Counted from the stretch's first letter, positions 24,865 through 34,037 are shown. The stretch is DNA of 64,000 nucleotides from Secundilactobacillus silagincola (GCF_002583405.1 NZ_BCMJ01000003.1:124001-188000), one strand, 5' to 3'. Program-made: numbers and translations. Notes: generated by a model from the sequence alone, not told the origin.

Positions 24865-25728
24865 ATGTCATCGTTTGGGGAACACGTTAAGCGGTTTTCA
24901 TCACGTTCTGTGTCGATGCTAAAACACTATCAAGCAAAAGTGCCTAACGGTATTTGGCAGGAATGCCCGCATTGTCATGCCAGCTTTTACTTTAAGCGTG
25001 CGGGTCAATATCGGGTTTGCCCTGAGTGCGGTTATGGTTTTCGAGTAACTGCTCGCCGTCGTCTAAAAATGTTGACGAAAAACTTTGAGGAATGGGATAC
25101 TGATTTGGAAACTAAAGATCCAACTGAATTTCCAGATTATGAGCATAAAATCAAAAAAGCTCAAACAGTCACGCATCTTAAGGATGGTGTTTTGACGGGC
25201 AAGGCACTGATTGATGAGTATCCGGTTGCCTTAGGAATTATGGATCCTTTATTTATTATGGGCAGTTTAGGGACTGCTAACGGTGAGCGGATTGCCCGAA
25301 TGTTTGAAAAGGCGACTGAACAGCGATTGCCCGTTGTTTTACTGACTGCATCTGGCGGTGCTAGGATGCAGGAAGGAATTTATTCCTTGATGCAGATGGC
25401 AAAAATTAGTCAGGCCGTAAATGACCATTCGGCTGCTGGATTAGCTTATATTTCCGTCATCATGGATCCAACAACGGGTGGTGTTACAGCTAGTTTTGCC
25501 AGTCAAGCAGACATTACCCTAGCGGAACCTAAAGCATTGTTTGGTTTCACTGGTAAGCGAGTCATTGAACAGACCATTAATAAACAACTGCCAGATGATT
25601 TTCAAAGTGTCGAAAACAGTTACAAGCGTGGCTTTATTGATGAAATCGTTTCTCGTGAGCAGTTGCCTAACCGGCTTAGCCAGCTACTGGGAATCCTCGA
25701 AGCCAAGGAGTGGGGTGACACAAAGTGA
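24865..25728 (+). CDS. accD: Acetyl-CoA carboxylase, carboxyltransferase subunit beta
   Basis: A 287-residue subunit with an N-terminal four-Cys zinc ribbon (CPHC...CPEC) and a crotonase-fold domain containing LLTASGGARMQEGIYSLMQM and MDPTTGGVTASFA. With AccA it moves the carboxyl group from biotin to acetyl-CoA to form malonyl-CoA. It starts directly at the accC stop and overlaps accA by 4 bases, matching equal subunit synthesis. Confidence 0.95.
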   Translation: MSSFGEHVKRFSSRSVSMLKHYQAKVPNGIWQECPHCHASFYFKRAGQYRVCPECGYGFRVTARRRLKMLTKNFEEWDTDLETKDPTEFPDYEHKIKKAQTVTHLKDGVLTGKALIDEYPVALGIMDPLFIMGSLGTANGERIARMFEKATEQRLPVVLLTASGGARMQEGIYSLMQMAKISQAVNDHSAAGLAYISVIMDPTTGGVTASFASQADITLAEPKALFGFTGKRVIEQTINKQLPDDFQSVENSYKRGFIDEIVSREQLPNRLSQLLGILEAKEWGDTK

Positions 25729-26483
25729 CAGATACGCAATCAATTATTGCCGGTGCTAGAAGTGATCGTAAAGCCAATGTTTATGAAATGATTGATCAAT
25801 TGTTTACGGATTTTTTTGAAATGCATGGTGATCAAGTTTCTGGTGATGATTCTGCAATTGTCGCGGGTCTTGCGAAGTTGTCTGGCCATCCAGTTGCCTT
25901 GGTTGCGACTCAAAAAGGGAACAATCTGGAAGACAGGATGGCTACCCATTTTGGTAGTCCCGAACCTGCTGGGTATCGTAAATCGTTGCGAGTGATGAAA
26001 TTAGCTGAAAAGTTAAACTTTCCTATTATAACGTTGATCAACACGCCTGGTGCCTATCCAGGTGCGGATGCCGAAGCCTCTGGTCAAGGCCAAATGATTG
26101 CTAAAAACATCAGTGAAATGTTAAAAATTAAAGTACCCATCTTAACGCTCATTACCGGCGAAGCAGGCTCGGGCGGTGCGCTAGCGTTGGCTTGCTCAGA
26201 CCAAATCTGGATGTTTGAAAATAGCATGTATTCTGTTCTTTCACCGGAGGGATTTGCCTCAATTATGTGGAAAGATGCTCATTTAGCTGATAAAGCTGCT
26301 GAGTTGATGCGGTTAACACCAGACTGGTTATTAAAGCAACACGCTATTCACCGAGTTATTCCAGAAAATATGTTATCAGACGGTTCGCTAAAGACTGAAA
26401 TGACGGGGGTAATCCGTGATTTAAGTCATCAAAATGTAGCCGATCGCCTTAAAAAAAGAGCCGCTTTCTTTAGAAGATTTTAG
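25725..26483 (+). CDS. accA: Acetyl-CoA carboxylase, carboxyltransferase subunit alpha
   Basis: A 252-residue subunit, shorter than the E. coli protein (319) because the N-terminal helical part is reduced, as usual in lactobacilli. Landmarks are TLINTPGAYPGADAEASGQG, LITGEAGSGGALALA and YSVLSPEGFASIMWKD. It starts at GTG within the accD stop (GTGA). It is the last gene of the fab/acc operon. No clear terminator follows; the rplU promoter begins 20 bases later. Confidence 0.95.
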   Translation: MTDTQSIIAGARSDRKANVYEMIDQLFTDFFEMHGDQVSGDDSAIVAGLAKLSGHPVALVATQKGNNLEDRMATHFGSPEPAGYRKSLRVMKLAEKLNFPIITLINTPGAYPGADAEASGQGQMIAKNISEMLKIKVPILTLITGEAGSGGALALACSDQIWMFENSMYSVLSPEGFASIMWKDAHLADKAAELMRLTPDWLLKQHAIHRVIPENMLSDGSLKTEMTGVIRDLSHQNVADRLKKRAAFFRRF

Positions 26484-26503
26484 TTGTTTGTCGAATCTAA
26501 GGG

Positions 26504-26532
26504 TTGACGGATGGCCGGAAGTTTTGTAGAAT
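26504..26532 (+). promoter_or_regulatory. Promoter of the rplU operon
   Basis: TTGACG (26504-26509) and TAGAAT (26527-26532) are separated by exactly 17 bases, just before the L21 leader. Confidence 0.8.
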
Positions 26533-26539
26533 ACAGTTT

Positions 26540-26640
26540 GTTGTATTTGTGGGCTTCCACAGCTGCAACCGCACGGGCCAAGTCTTAAGTCTGTTTAAGC
26601 AGCGCTTGTTCTCGGCGAGTCTAAGTGTTAAATAAAAAGG
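26540..26640 (+). ncRNA. Ribosomal protein L21 leader (autoregulatory RNA)
   Basis: A GC-rich structured 5' UTR directly before rplU, in contrast with the AT-rich neighbourhood. It includes GTGGGCTTCCACAG and CAACCGCACGGGCC followed by GCAGCGC...GCGAG elements. Position and composition match the L21 leader known in Bacillales and Lactobacillales upstream of rplU-prp-rpmA. Exact ends are approximate. Confidence 0.75.
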
Positions 26641-26652
26641 AGGTGCACATAC

Positions 26653-26961
26653 ATGTACGCAATTATCGTAACTGGCGGTAAGCAATACCGCGTTCAACAA
26701 GGCGAAGCAGTCTACGTTGAAAAACTTAGTGCCAATGCTGGCGACAAGGTTACTTTTGACCAAGTTGTTTTTGTTGGTGGCGATTCAACTAAGATTGGTA
26801 CGCCATTAGTTTCAGGCGCTTCAGTTACTGGAACAGTTGAAAAGCAAGGCCAAGAAAAGAAGGTTGTTACCTTCAAGTACAAGGCTAAGAAGGGTCAACA
26901 CACAAAAGTTGGTCATCGTCAACCATATACCAAGGTTGTTATTGATGCTATCAACGCATAA
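26653..26961 (+). CDS. rplU: 50S ribosomal protein L21
   Basis: A 102-residue ribosomal protein with the standard start [20 protein letters not shown] and basic C-terminal RQPYTKVVI region. It heads the conserved rplU-prp-rpmA operon behind an L21-type leader. AAGGAGGTG lies 8 bases before the ATG, a strong site suited to high expression. Confidence 0.98.
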   Translation: MYAIIVTGGKQYRVQQGEAVYVEKLSANAGDKVTFDQVVFVGGDSTKIGTPLVSGASVTGTVEKQGQEKKVVTFKYKAKKGQHTKVGHRQPYTKVVIDAINA

Positions 26962-26980
26962 TTTCTGTGGGTGATCATTT

Positions 26981-27310
26981 ATGATTCAAGCAGCATTTGA
27001 CTATGATAATGACAATCGGATTATTGGCTTTAAATTAACTGGTCACGCTGATAGCGGACCATACGGTAGCGATATCGTTTGTTCTGCAGTTTCAGCATTA
27101 TCGATTAGTACTGTCAACGGTTTATCAACTGTGGCTTCTATTGAGCCAGTAGTGGTTGCTAAACAGGAGGAGGGTGGCTTCTTAAGTCTCCGGATGCCTC
27201 CGGTTGATGACTACATTCAAGATCGAATTAGTCAAGCATTATTACAAAGCTTTCAAAATGGACTTTTAGATGTCGAAAAACAATATTCGGACTATATTCG
27301 AATTAACTAA
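26981..27310 (+). CDS. prp: Ribosomal-processing cysteine protease Prp
   Basis: A 109-residue protease with the catalytic pair of the Prp (YsxB) family: His in GHADSGPYGSDIVCSAVS (about residue 22) and Cys in the same segment (about residue 34). It removes the N-terminal extension of L27, encoded next; that extension (MLEMNLQFF) is present here, so enzyme and substrate match. Its gene lies between rplU and rpmA as in other Firmicutes. Confidence 0.95.
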   Translation: MIQAAFDYDNDNRIIGFKLTGHADSGPYGSDIVCSAVSALSISTVNGLSTVASIEPVVVAKQEEGGFLSLRMPPVDDYIQDRISQALLQSFQNGLLDVEKQYSDYIRIN

Positions 27311-27331
27311 TCTTTTATGGAGGTGAAACTC

Positions 27332-27628
27332 ATGTTAGAAATGAACTTACAATTCTTCTCTCACCATAAAGGGGGCGGTTCTACTGCCAACGGTCGTAAC
27401 TCTGCCGGACGTCGTCTCGGTACTAAGGCTGCTGATGGTTCTACTGTAACCGGTGGTTCAATCCTTTACCGTCAACGTGGTACTCATATTTACCCAGGTG
27501 CTAACGTTTTGCGTGGCAACGACGATACTTTGTATTCAAAGATCGACGGTGTCGTTCGCTTCGAACGTAAGGGCCGTGATAAGCGCCAAGTTTCCGTTTA
27601 TCCTGTAACAGAAGTTGCAGCTAGATAA
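27332..27628 (+). CDS. rpmA: 50S ribosomal protein L27 with cleavable N-terminal extension
   Basis: A 98-residue ribosomal protein. It begins [18 protein letters not shown]; by analogy with Staphylococcus, Prp should cut after the FF to expose the mature N-terminus that reaches the peptidyl-transferase centre. ATG 27332 follows TGGAGGTG; an upstream in-frame ATG at 27317 overlaps that site. A terminator hairpin follows directly. Confidence 0.97.
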   Translation: MLEMNLQFFSHHKGGGSTANGRNSAGRRLGTKAADGSTVTGGSILYRQRGTHIYPGANVLRGNDDTLYSKIDGVVRFERKGRDKRQVSVYPVTEVAAR

Positions 27629-27629
27629 T

Positions 27630-27659
27630 AAAAAGGTCCCTCAGGGGCCTTTTTTATTT
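27630..27659 (+). terminator. Terminator after rpmA
   Basis: AAAAGGTCCC-TCA-GGGGCCTTTTTT hairpin with T-run. Confidence 0.88.
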
Positions 27660-27690
27660 GGCTTTTTGAGGTTTAGAAGGGTGACTTTTC

Positions 27691-28746
27691 ATGAATACTC
27701 GACTTGAACAGTTGCAATCAAAGTTTGAAACACTGCGTATTGATGCATTTCTAGTCACAAATACAGTGAACAAACGTTATCTTACTGGTTTTGATGGTGA
27801 TGGTGTAGTCTTAGTAACAGCTAGCAAAACTTATGTGATTACAGACTCAAGATACGAAACAGCGTTGGCAGCTTCAGATCATGAGTTTGATGTCGTTATT
27901 ACGCGTTACTACCTAGAAGTGGCTGCCCAACTGATTAGCAAACAACAGATTTCGGTCTTAGGGTTTGAAGATAGTCTACCATTTCACGACTACGATCAAA
28001 TTGATGAATTGATGAGCTCCGATATCGTTCCAATGACTCATTTAATTGAAAAAATGCGAGAGATCAAATCTGTTGATGAAATAAAGACGCTTAAACGAGC
28101 TTGTGAGCTAACGGTTAAGGGTTTTAATGCGCTCCTGCCACTGATTAAACCTGGAGTAACGGAACGATACCTAGCCAATCGGTTAGATGCAATCATGCGT
28201 GATTTAGGGGCTGAAAAAGCTAGCTTTGATACAATTGTGGCTAGTGGCAAGCGTGCGGCTTTGCCTCATGGTGCTGCCACCTCTAAAATGGTTCAGATTG
28301 GTGAAATGATCACCATTGATTTTGGTTATGAGTTTGACGGTTATACTTCCGATTTGACACGCACAGTTGCTTTAGGTGATCCGGGTGAAGAATTGAGACG
28401 AGTATACGATATCGTGCGACAAGCCCAGCAAGCTATTATTGATGCCGTGAAGCCTGGAGTGACCGGGAAACAACTAGATACAATTGGTCGACAAATTATT
28501 TCAGCAGCAGGTTATGGCGACTACTTTAATCACGGTACGGGCCATGGTATCGGTTTGGATATTCATGAAGGACCGGCACTGTCTACCCGCTCAGAGGATC
28601 AAATGATGCCTGACAACGTGATTACCGTTGAACCTGGCATCTATCTACCCCAACTTGGCGGGATTCGAATTGAAGACGATATTTTGGTTACTGAGTCAGG
28701 TCATCAGATTTTGACCACCGGCCCAACCGACCTGGTCGTCTTGTAA
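27691..28746 (+). CDS. Xaa-Pro aminopeptidase-like M24 metallopeptidase
   Basis: A 351-residue cytosolic peptidase with a creatinase-like N-terminal domain (residues 1-125) and a C-terminal pita-bread domain. Metal ligands are visible: Asp in DFGYEFDGYTSDLTRT, His in HGTGHGIGLDIHEGP, and Glu in VEPGIYLP and GIRIEDD. This set fits proline dipeptidase or aminopeptidase P; the two cannot be separated by eye. It lies upstream of efp, a common arrangement in Firmicutes, linked functionally by proline handling only by inference. Confidence 0.92.
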   Translation: MNTRLEQLQSKFETLRIDAFLVTNTVNKRYLTGFDGDGVVLVTASKTYVITDSRYETALAASDHEFDVVITRYYLEVAAQLISKQQISVLGFEDSLPFHDYDQIDELMSSDIVPMTHLIEKMREIKSVDEIKTLKRACELTVKGFNALLPLIKPGVTERYLANRLDAIMRDLGAEKASFDTIVASGKRAALPHGAATSKMVQIGEMITIDFGYEFDGYTSDLTRTVALGDPGEELRRVYDIVRQAQQAIIDAVKPGVTGKQLDTIGRQIISAAGYGDYFNHGTGHGIGLDIHEGPALSTRSEDQMMPDNVITVEPGIYLPQLGGIRIEDDILVTESGHQILTTGPTDLVVL

Positions 28747-28830
28747 TTCCTAATTATTTGCGGGTGTGGCTTGCAATTGCCTGCACTTAATTGGTATTAT
28801 TAATAAGAATTATTTAGGAGGAAACACAAT

Positions 28831-29394
28831 ATGGCAATTTCTACAGCAGATTTTAAAAACGGTTTAACTATTGAGGTTGACGGTGCTATTTGGCGGATTG
28901 TTGAATTCCAGCACGTTAAGCCTGGTAAGGGTGGTGCTTTCGTACGTTCAAAGTTAAAGAACTTACGGACGGGTGCCGTTCAAGAAAAAACTTTCCGTGC
29001 CGGTGCTAAGATGGAACAAGCACCAATCAACACTCGGAAGATGCAGTACCTTTATGAAGACGGTGACTCACGGGTCTTCATGGATACTGATAACTACGAA
29101 CAAATTGAAGTTCCTGATGAAGCCATCAAGGATCAACTGAAGTATTTGCAAGAAAACATGGAAGTTAATCTTATCCAATACGGCTCAGAAACTTTAGGCA
29201 TTGAAGTGCCTAATACCGTTGTTTTAACGGTTACAGCTACTGAACCTGGTATCAAGGGTAACACGGCTTCTGGTGGTTCAAAACCAGCTACTATGGATAC
29301 TGGATTAGTTGTTCAAGTACCATTCTTTGTCAACGAAGGCGACAAGCTTTCAATTAACACACAAGATGGTACCTACATTTCACGTGCCAACTAG
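28831..29394 (+). CDS. efp: Elongation factor P
   Basis: A 187-residue, three-domain translation factor that relieves ribosome stalling at polyproline. The tip loop reads [10 protein letters not shown] with Lys33 at the modified place, as in the Bacillus-type Lys form (5-aminopentanol in B. subtilis), not the Arg form. GGAGGAAAC precedes the ATG. No terminator of usual shape is seen in the 180-base gap that follows. Confidence 0.97.
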   Translation: MAISTADFKNGLTIEVDGAIWRIVEFQHVKPGKGGAFVRSKLKNLRTGAVQEKTFRAGAKMEQAPINTRKMQYLYEDGDSRVFMDTDNYEQIEVPDEAIKDQLKYLQENMEVNLIQYGSETLGIEVPNTVVLTVTATEPGIKGNTASGGSKPATMDTGLVVQVPFFVNEGDKLSINTQDGTYISRAN

Positions 29395-29576
29395 ACCCGG
29401 TCTATAAGAATACGTTGGATCTTTTCCAACTATTCTCCCAAAAGCCATCAGCTGGCATGGAACGTGCCTTAGCAAACAACTGCGTGCTAACCGTAAATTG
29501 GTGAGCATGGTAGCGATGTTCCTAGAAGCTCGTTATTCTTCTAGTAATGAGTAGTTCACGAAACGGAGGCTTAAAA
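29395..29576. other. 182-base gap between efp and the Asp23 gene
   Basis: No protein gene is supported. A small hairpin TTGGA-TCTTT-TCCAA is near 29416, and a mixed-composition stretch with several short complementary segments occupies 29440-29540. It may hold a leader RNA or promoter for the Asp23-nusB operon, but nothing is recognisable. Confidence 0.35.
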
Positions 29577-30023
29577 TTGGCTGAAGATACAAACATTGTT
29601 TTAAAAGCGACTGAGCCTACTCTGGGTAAAATTGAAGTTGCACCACAAGTGCTAGAAATCGTTGCTGGTATTGCAGCTAGTGATGTCGACGGCGTGGCAA
29701 GAATGCGCGGTTCTCTGGCAAACAGTGTCAATGAATTATTTGGGAAAAAGGAACGCGGTAAGGGCGTTAAACTGTCTGTGACGGACGATTCACTTAACGT
29801 TGATGTGTACGTCTACTTGAATTATGGCGTGTCAGTACCAAAGGTTGCTTTGGCGATTCAAGAACAAGTCAAACAGCAGCTTTTGTTCATGACTGACTTA
29901 CATGTCAATGAAGTCAACGTCCATATTCAAGGCGTGATTCCTGAAAAAACGGCTCAGGCGGTTGATCCCGATAATCTATTCGATGATGATAATGATGAAA
30001 GTGAAAATGGTGAGGATAAGTGA
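29577..30023 (+). CDS. Asp23/Gls24 family envelope stress protein (YqhY-like)
   Basis: A 148-residue protein with an Asp23/Gls24 domain (LGKIEVAPQVLEIVAGIAASDVDGVARM to NVHIQGVIPE) and an acidic tail of Asp/Asn/Glu. It begins at TTG 29577, 8 bases after GGAGG; the ATG at 29547 would read through the ribosome binding site. Position before nusB identifies it as the YqhY-type member, in B. subtilis linked to control of acetyl-CoA carboxylase. A second Asp23 protein is encoded at 52007. Confidence 0.9.
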   Translation: MAEDTNIVLKATEPTLGKIEVAPQVLEIVAGIAASDVDGVARMRGSLANSVNELFGKKERGKGVKLSVTDDSLNVDVYVYLNYGVSVPKVALAIQEQVKQQLLFMTDLHVNEVNVHIQGVIPEKTAQAVDPDNLFDDDNDESENGEDK

Positions 30024-30442
30024 CTGAAGAATTAAATCGACACCAAATCCGCACTCGCGCCTTTCAAACGTTATTTGCAATGAACGCTAATCCAGAAGCT
30101 GATCGACAGGTCATTTACCAGCAGTTATTATCTGATGAAGACGGTGTAACGGCAGATGTTCCTGCATACTTAGAGAAATTAGTAGACGGTGTCTTGGAAA
30201 ACCAAGATCAACTGGATGCCCAAATCAAAAAGTATTTGACTACTGGCTGGACATTACAACGAATCGCGAAAACTGATTTGGTTATTTTGCGCATCGCTTT
30301 TTATGAATTGGATTACCAAGCTGATATTCCTAAGCGGGTAGCCGTCAATGAAGCTTTGGAGCTAGCAAAACAATTTAGTGATGACCGTTCACGCCGATTT
30401 ATTAATGGTGTACTATCACACGAGATTGAACCAGAAAAATAG
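30020..30442 (+). CDS. nusB: Transcription antitermination factor NusB
   Basis: A 140-residue helical RNA-binding protein that works with NusE (S10) at boxA of rRNA operons. The N-terminal NRHQIRTRAFQTLFAMN and C-terminal RVAVNEALELAKQFSDDRSRRFINGVL are diagnostic. It starts at GTG overlapping the upstream stop by 4 bases. A hairpin terminator follows. Confidence 0.96.
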   Translation: MTEELNRHQIRTRAFQTLFAMNANPEADRQVIYQQLLSDEDGVTADVPAYLEKLVDGVLENQDQLDAQIKKYLTTGWTLQRIAKTDLVILRIAFYELDYQADIPKRVAVNEALELAKQFSDDRSRRFINGVLSHEIEPEK

Positions 30443-30454
30443 TTTTTTAAATAA

Positions 30455-30490
30455 GTCGGTAGTGATCGTGATGATTGCTATCGATTTTTT
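30455..30490 (+). terminator. Terminator after nusB
   Basis: CGGTAGTGATC pairs along its length (with wobbles) with GATTGCTATCG around GTGAT, followed by six T. Confidence 0.82.
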
Positions 30491-30567
30491 GATACGCCAA
30501 AATAGTAATCGTTAAACGGTTAACAGTTTTAAAAAATAAGTCATTCTTTTAGCGGAACCAGTAGCGC

Positions 30568-30597
30568 TTAACAAATTGAAATGTGATAAAATAATAT
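30568..30597 (+). promoter_or_regulatory. Possible folD promoter
   Basis: TTAACA (30568-30573) and TAATAT (30592-30597) are 18 bases apart, downstream of the nusB terminator and 65 bases before folD. Confidence 0.4.
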
Positions 30598-30662
30598 GCA
30601 GTAGATTTGTGAAATTGTGATGAGAAATCATTAAACTGACAAAGATAGTGAGAGTGAAGGTA

Positions 30663-31514
30663 ATGGCAGAATTAATTGATGGTAAACAGTTGGCGAAGAC
30701 AATCAATGCTCGAACCCAACAAGCCGTGACACAATTGAAGGCACAGGGAATTAGCCCCAAATTAATCGTCATTATCGTTGGTGACGATCAAGCAAGTCAG
30801 ATTTATGTTCGTAACAAGCACCGTAAAGCAAAACAGTTGGGAATCATCTCTGAAACTCGGCAGTTGCCTGAAGAGACTTCTCAAGCGGAACTGTTGGAAA
30901 TAATTGATCAGTATAATCATGATGATACAGTTCACGGACTCATGGTTCAGTCACCGTTACCGCCACAGATCGATGAAGACGCGATCACTCGTGCCATTTC
31001 GCCAGCTAAGGATGCGGATGGGTTTAATCCGGTGAACGTTGGCAACTTATATTCAAATTCACCACTTAACTTTCCGGTATCATGCACGCCTAAAGGTATT
31101 ATGACTATGTTAGCGGCCTATCAGGTGAAACTAGCAGGGGCCAATGCTGTGATTGTCGGTCGTTCTAATATTGTTGGCCGACCAATGGCTGCGTTACTGC
31201 TTAACGCCAGCGCAACGGTAACCGTGGTTCACAGCCACACTAAAAACATGCAAGCTTATACTCGTGAGGCTGATATTTTAATCGTTGCCACAGGTATTGC
31301 CCATCTGATTAAGGGTGAGGATATTAAACCTGGCGCCACTGTGATTGATGTGGGTATGAACCGTGATGAAGATGGTAAATTAACGGGTGATGTTGATTTT
31401 GATAGCGCCGAATCAGTAGCCGGTAAGATTACCCCCGTACCAGGTGGTGTGGGCCCAATGACGATTGCAACCCTACTGCAACAGACCGTTGAATTAGCAA
31501 AATGGAGTGAATAA
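30663..31514 (+). CDS. folD: Bifunctional methylene-THF dehydrogenase/methenyl-THF cyclohydrolase
   Basis: A 283-residue enzyme interconverting 5,10-methylene-, methenyl- and 10-formyl-THF, supplying formyl groups for purines and for Met-tRNA formylation (fmt is at 42390). Motifs are VGDDQASQIYVRNKHRKAK, the catalytic Lys region, NPVNVGNLY, VIVGRSNIVGRPMAALL (NADP site) and TPVPGGVGPMTI. ATG 30663 follows AGTGAAGG. xseA starts immediately after the stop. Confidence 0.96.
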   Translation: MAELIDGKQLAKTINARTQQAVTQLKAQGISPKLIVIIVGDDQASQIYVRNKHRKAKQLGIISETRQLPEETSQAELLEIIDQYNHDDTVHGLMVQSPLPPQIDEDAITRAISPAKDADGFNPVNVGNLYSNSPLNFPVSCTPKGIMTMLAAYQVKLAGANAVIVGRSNIVGRPMAALLLNASATVTVVHSHTKNMQAYTREADILIVATGIAHLIKGEDIKPGATVIDVGMNRDEDGKLTGDVDFDSAESVAGKITPVPGGVGPMTIATLLQQTVELAKWSE

Positions 31515-31515
31515 T

Positions 31516-32871
31516 TTGGCACCTAGTGAGTATTTAACTGTCAGTGCATTAACGAGTTATATTAAACGCAAATTCGATGTTGATCCGTATCTGGGGAAAG
31601 TTTATCTAACTGGTGAGATTTCGAACTTTAGGCTTCGACCTAACGCCCATCAGTATTTTAGCCTTAAAGATGATCACGCCAAAATTAGTGCGATTATGTT
31701 TAAGTCGGCTTTTTCGAAGGTTAAATTTACACCGGAAGAAGGGATGAAAGTCCTTGTTACCGGGCGTATTTCGTTGTATGAGCCAAGTGGCAGTTATCAG
31801 ATCTATGTCGATCATATGGAACCTGACGGCGTTGGGCAGCTTTATCAAGCTTACGAACAGTTAAAACGTAAGCTGAGTCAAGAAGGTATTTTCTCGGCAC
31901 CCAAGAAACCATTACCACGTTTTCCTAAGCGAATCGCAGTGGTGACTAGCCCAAGTGGTGCAGTGATTAGAGATATTATTACCACAGCTCGTCGTCGCTA
32001 CCCGATTGCGCAGATTGTTTTATTTCCGGCTTTGGTACAGGGAAATGAGGCTGCGGGAGACATTGTTCGCCAAATTGAACGCGTTAATCGGTTAGGTCAT
32101 TTCGATACTTTAATCATTGGCCGTGGTGGGGGTTCGATTGAGGATCTATGGCCATTTAATGAAGAGGCAGTGGCTCGAGCCATTTTTGAAAGTCAGATTC
32201 CGGTGATTTCTTCGGTGGGACATGAAACCGACACGACAATCGCTGATTTGGTGGCCGATGTTCGGGCGGCCACACCAACTGCAGCTGCTGAACTAGCAGT
32301 ACCGGTTTTAAGCGATGTTCTGTTGGAAATCAATCAAGATCGTGTGAGAATTTACCATGCTTTTCACCATCACCTAGCTATGTATCAAGAACAACTCAAA
32401 AAGTTGCGGGAAGCGTATGTCTTCCAGCAGCCTGAACGTCTGTATGAAGGCTATAGTCAAAAAGTCGATCAGTTGACGACACAGTTACAGCAGACTATGT
32501 CACATCGGCTTAGCTTGGTTCACGCACAGATTGATGCGGTTGATAAACGGTTGAAGGTGGCTTCTCCAACTAATCAGATGACGCAATTAGAACAAAATCG
32601 GCGGAATCTAACTGCACGGCTGAACCGTGGTATGCAACAAGATTTTAACCAGCAAAAACAGCGCCTAGCCGAATTAGTGCAATCGTTAGATTATCTTAGC
32701 CCACTAAAAATTATGGGGCGTGGTTATAGCTATGTTACCAGCAATCAAAAGGTGGTTGCTGATGTCGATCAACTTCATCAGGGCGATGAAGTGGTCATGC
32801 ACCTGACAAATGGACAGGCAAATGCGACAATCAAATCAATTCAACCAAATAAAAAGGATGGCCAATCATGA
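31516..32871 (+). CDS. xseA: Exodeoxyribonuclease VII large subunit
   Basis: A 451-residue nuclease subunit with an N-terminal OB domain (LTVSALTSYIKRKFD), the conserved catalytic middle including VTSPSGAVIRDI, IGRGGGSIEDLWPFNEE and SVGHETDTTIADLVAD, and a coiled-coil C-terminal region. It degrades single-stranded DNA to large oligonucleotides. TTG 31516 is preferred (GGAG 8 bases upstream); GTG 31507 lies inside folD. It overlaps xseB by 4 bases. Confidence 0.95.
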   Translation: MAPSEYLTVSALTSYIKRKFDVDPYLGKVYLTGEISNFRLRPNAHQYFSLKDDHAKISAIMFKSAFSKVKFTPEEGMKVLVTGRISLYEPSGSYQIYVDHMEPDGVGQLYQAYEQLKRKLSQEGIFSAPKKPLPRFPKRIAVVTSPSGAVIRDIITTARRRYPIAQIVLFPALVQGNEAAGDIVRQIERVNRLGHFDTLIIGRGGGSIEDLWPFNEEAVARAIFESQIPVISSVGHETDTTIADLVADVRAATPTAAAELAVPVLSDVLLEINQDRVRIYHAFHHHLAMYQEQLKKLREAYVFQQPERLYEGYSQKVDQLTTQLQQTMSHRLSLVHAQIDAVDKRLKVASPTNQMTQLEQNRRNLTARLNRGMQQDFNQQKQRLAELVQSLDYLSPLKIMGRGYSYVTSNQKVVADVDQLHQGDEVVMHLTNGQANATIKSIQPNKKDGQS

Positions 32872-33134
32872 GTGAAAAACCAGCGAATAAAAAGACGTCG
32901 GCAGAAACACCAACGTTTGAAGAAAATCTCAATCAACTTGAAGAAATCGTCACTTCACTTGAAAAGGGAAATGTCCCGTTGGAAAAAGCGTTATCACAAT
33001 TTAAGCAAGGCGTTGCACTTAGTCACGACTTACAAGTCAAGTTAACAGAAGCTGAAAAGACGTTAGCGCAAATGATGAACGATGACGATCAGACTGAACC
33101 GTTTGAAATTTCTGAGGATGATAAGAATGAATGA
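32868..33134 (+). CDS. xseB: Exodeoxyribonuclease VII small subunit
   Basis: An 88-residue helical subunit with the family signature FEENLNQLEEIVTSLEKGNVPLEKA in its centre, and an acidic tail. Several copies pack on the coiled coil of XseA. It is coupled to xseA (ATGA overlap) and its end overlaps the prenyl synthase start, so the three genes are tightly linked. Confidence 0.95.
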   Translation: MSEKPANKKTSAETPTFEENLNQLEEIVTSLEKGNVPLEKALSQFKQGVALSHDLQVKLTEAEKTLAQMMNDDDQTEPFEISEDDKNE

Positions 33135-34029
33135 TGCTTCATCACTTTTAAAAGAATTTGAAACCGAATACGTTCCCCAAATTAATGCAACGTTACAACA
33201 CCTTAATGAGGGGTGGATTGATCAGTCGATTCTTCAGTCAGCCATGACTTATTCAGTGGATGCTGGTGGCAAACGGTTACGACCGTTACTGACATTGGCC
33301 GTGCTGAAAACGTATGGTGTTCAATTGACTGAGGGCCAGTTAATGGCTGCCAGTGCGTTAGAACTGTTGCATACTTATTCACTGATCCATGATGACTTGC
33401 CAGCAATGGATAATGATGATCTGCGTCGCGGCGTGGCAACCAATCACGTTAAATTTGGTGCCGGAATGGCAACTTTAGCTGGCGACGGTTTATTGACGTT
33501 GGCGTTCGAATGGTTGAGCAATGCCGATATTCCGGCAACCCAACAGTTGTCACTAGTGCGGGCTTTAAGCCATGCAGCGGGACCGGCCGGAATGGTTGCC
33601 GGTCAGGCTCAAGATATTTCAAGCGAACATCATCAATTAAATATCGACGAACTGGCAAAACTGCATCGTCAAAAAACCGGTGCGTTGCTGCACTATGCCG
33701 TTGAAGCTGGTTGTATTATGGCTGATGTTAATGAGGAAGAACGGCAAGACCTGCTAAAATTTGCTGATCAGTTTGGCTTAGCGTACCAAATCTATGATGA
33801 TTTACTAGACGTTACTTCCACAGCTCAGCAACTTGGCAAGAAGACGCATAAGGATGCCGGAGAAGAAAAAAATACTTATCCTGGCTTATTTGGTGTCGAA
33901 GGTACTAAGCAACGGTTAAAACGGGTCGTTGAATCCGCTGAGTCACAGCTGAAGGATTTAAATCAGATAACTGGCAGAGATTATCGGTTGCTAAACGCCT
34001 TTTGCAGTTATTTTAAAATTAAGGAATAG
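33127..34029 (+). CDS. ispA: Polyprenyl (farnesyl/geranylgeranyl) diphosphate synthase
   Basis: A 300-residue all-helical synthase condensing isopentenyl diphosphate units. The first Asp-rich motif lies in HDDLPAMDNDDLRRG (about residues 88-102) and the second in YQIYDDLLDVT. The Met-Asp-Asn-Asp form suggests a short-chain farnesyl/geranyl product; exact length cannot be told. It supplies undecaprenyl and quinone-type precursors. ATG 33127 overlaps the xseB stop. Confidence 0.94.
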   Translation: MNDASSLLKEFETEYVPQINATLQHLNEGWIDQSILQSAMTYSVDAGGKRLRPLLTLAVLKTYGVQLTEGQLMAASALELLHTYSLIHDDLPAMDNDDLRRGVATNHVKFGAGMATLAGDGLLTLAFEWLSNADIPATQQLSLVRALSHAAGPAGMVAGQAQDISSEHHQLNIDELAKLHRQKTGALLHYAVEAGCIMADVNEEERQDLLKFADQFGLAYQIYDDLLDVTSTAQQLGKKTHKDAGEEKNTYPGLFGVEGTKQRLKRVVESAESQLKDLNQITGRDYRLLNAFCSYFKIKE

Positions 34030-34037
34030 GGGTCATT

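Noticed and set aside
33203-33704. Several 60-80 codon frames on both strands inside the prenyl synthase gene
   Set aside because: All lie within a well-conserved coding sequence and have no start signals.
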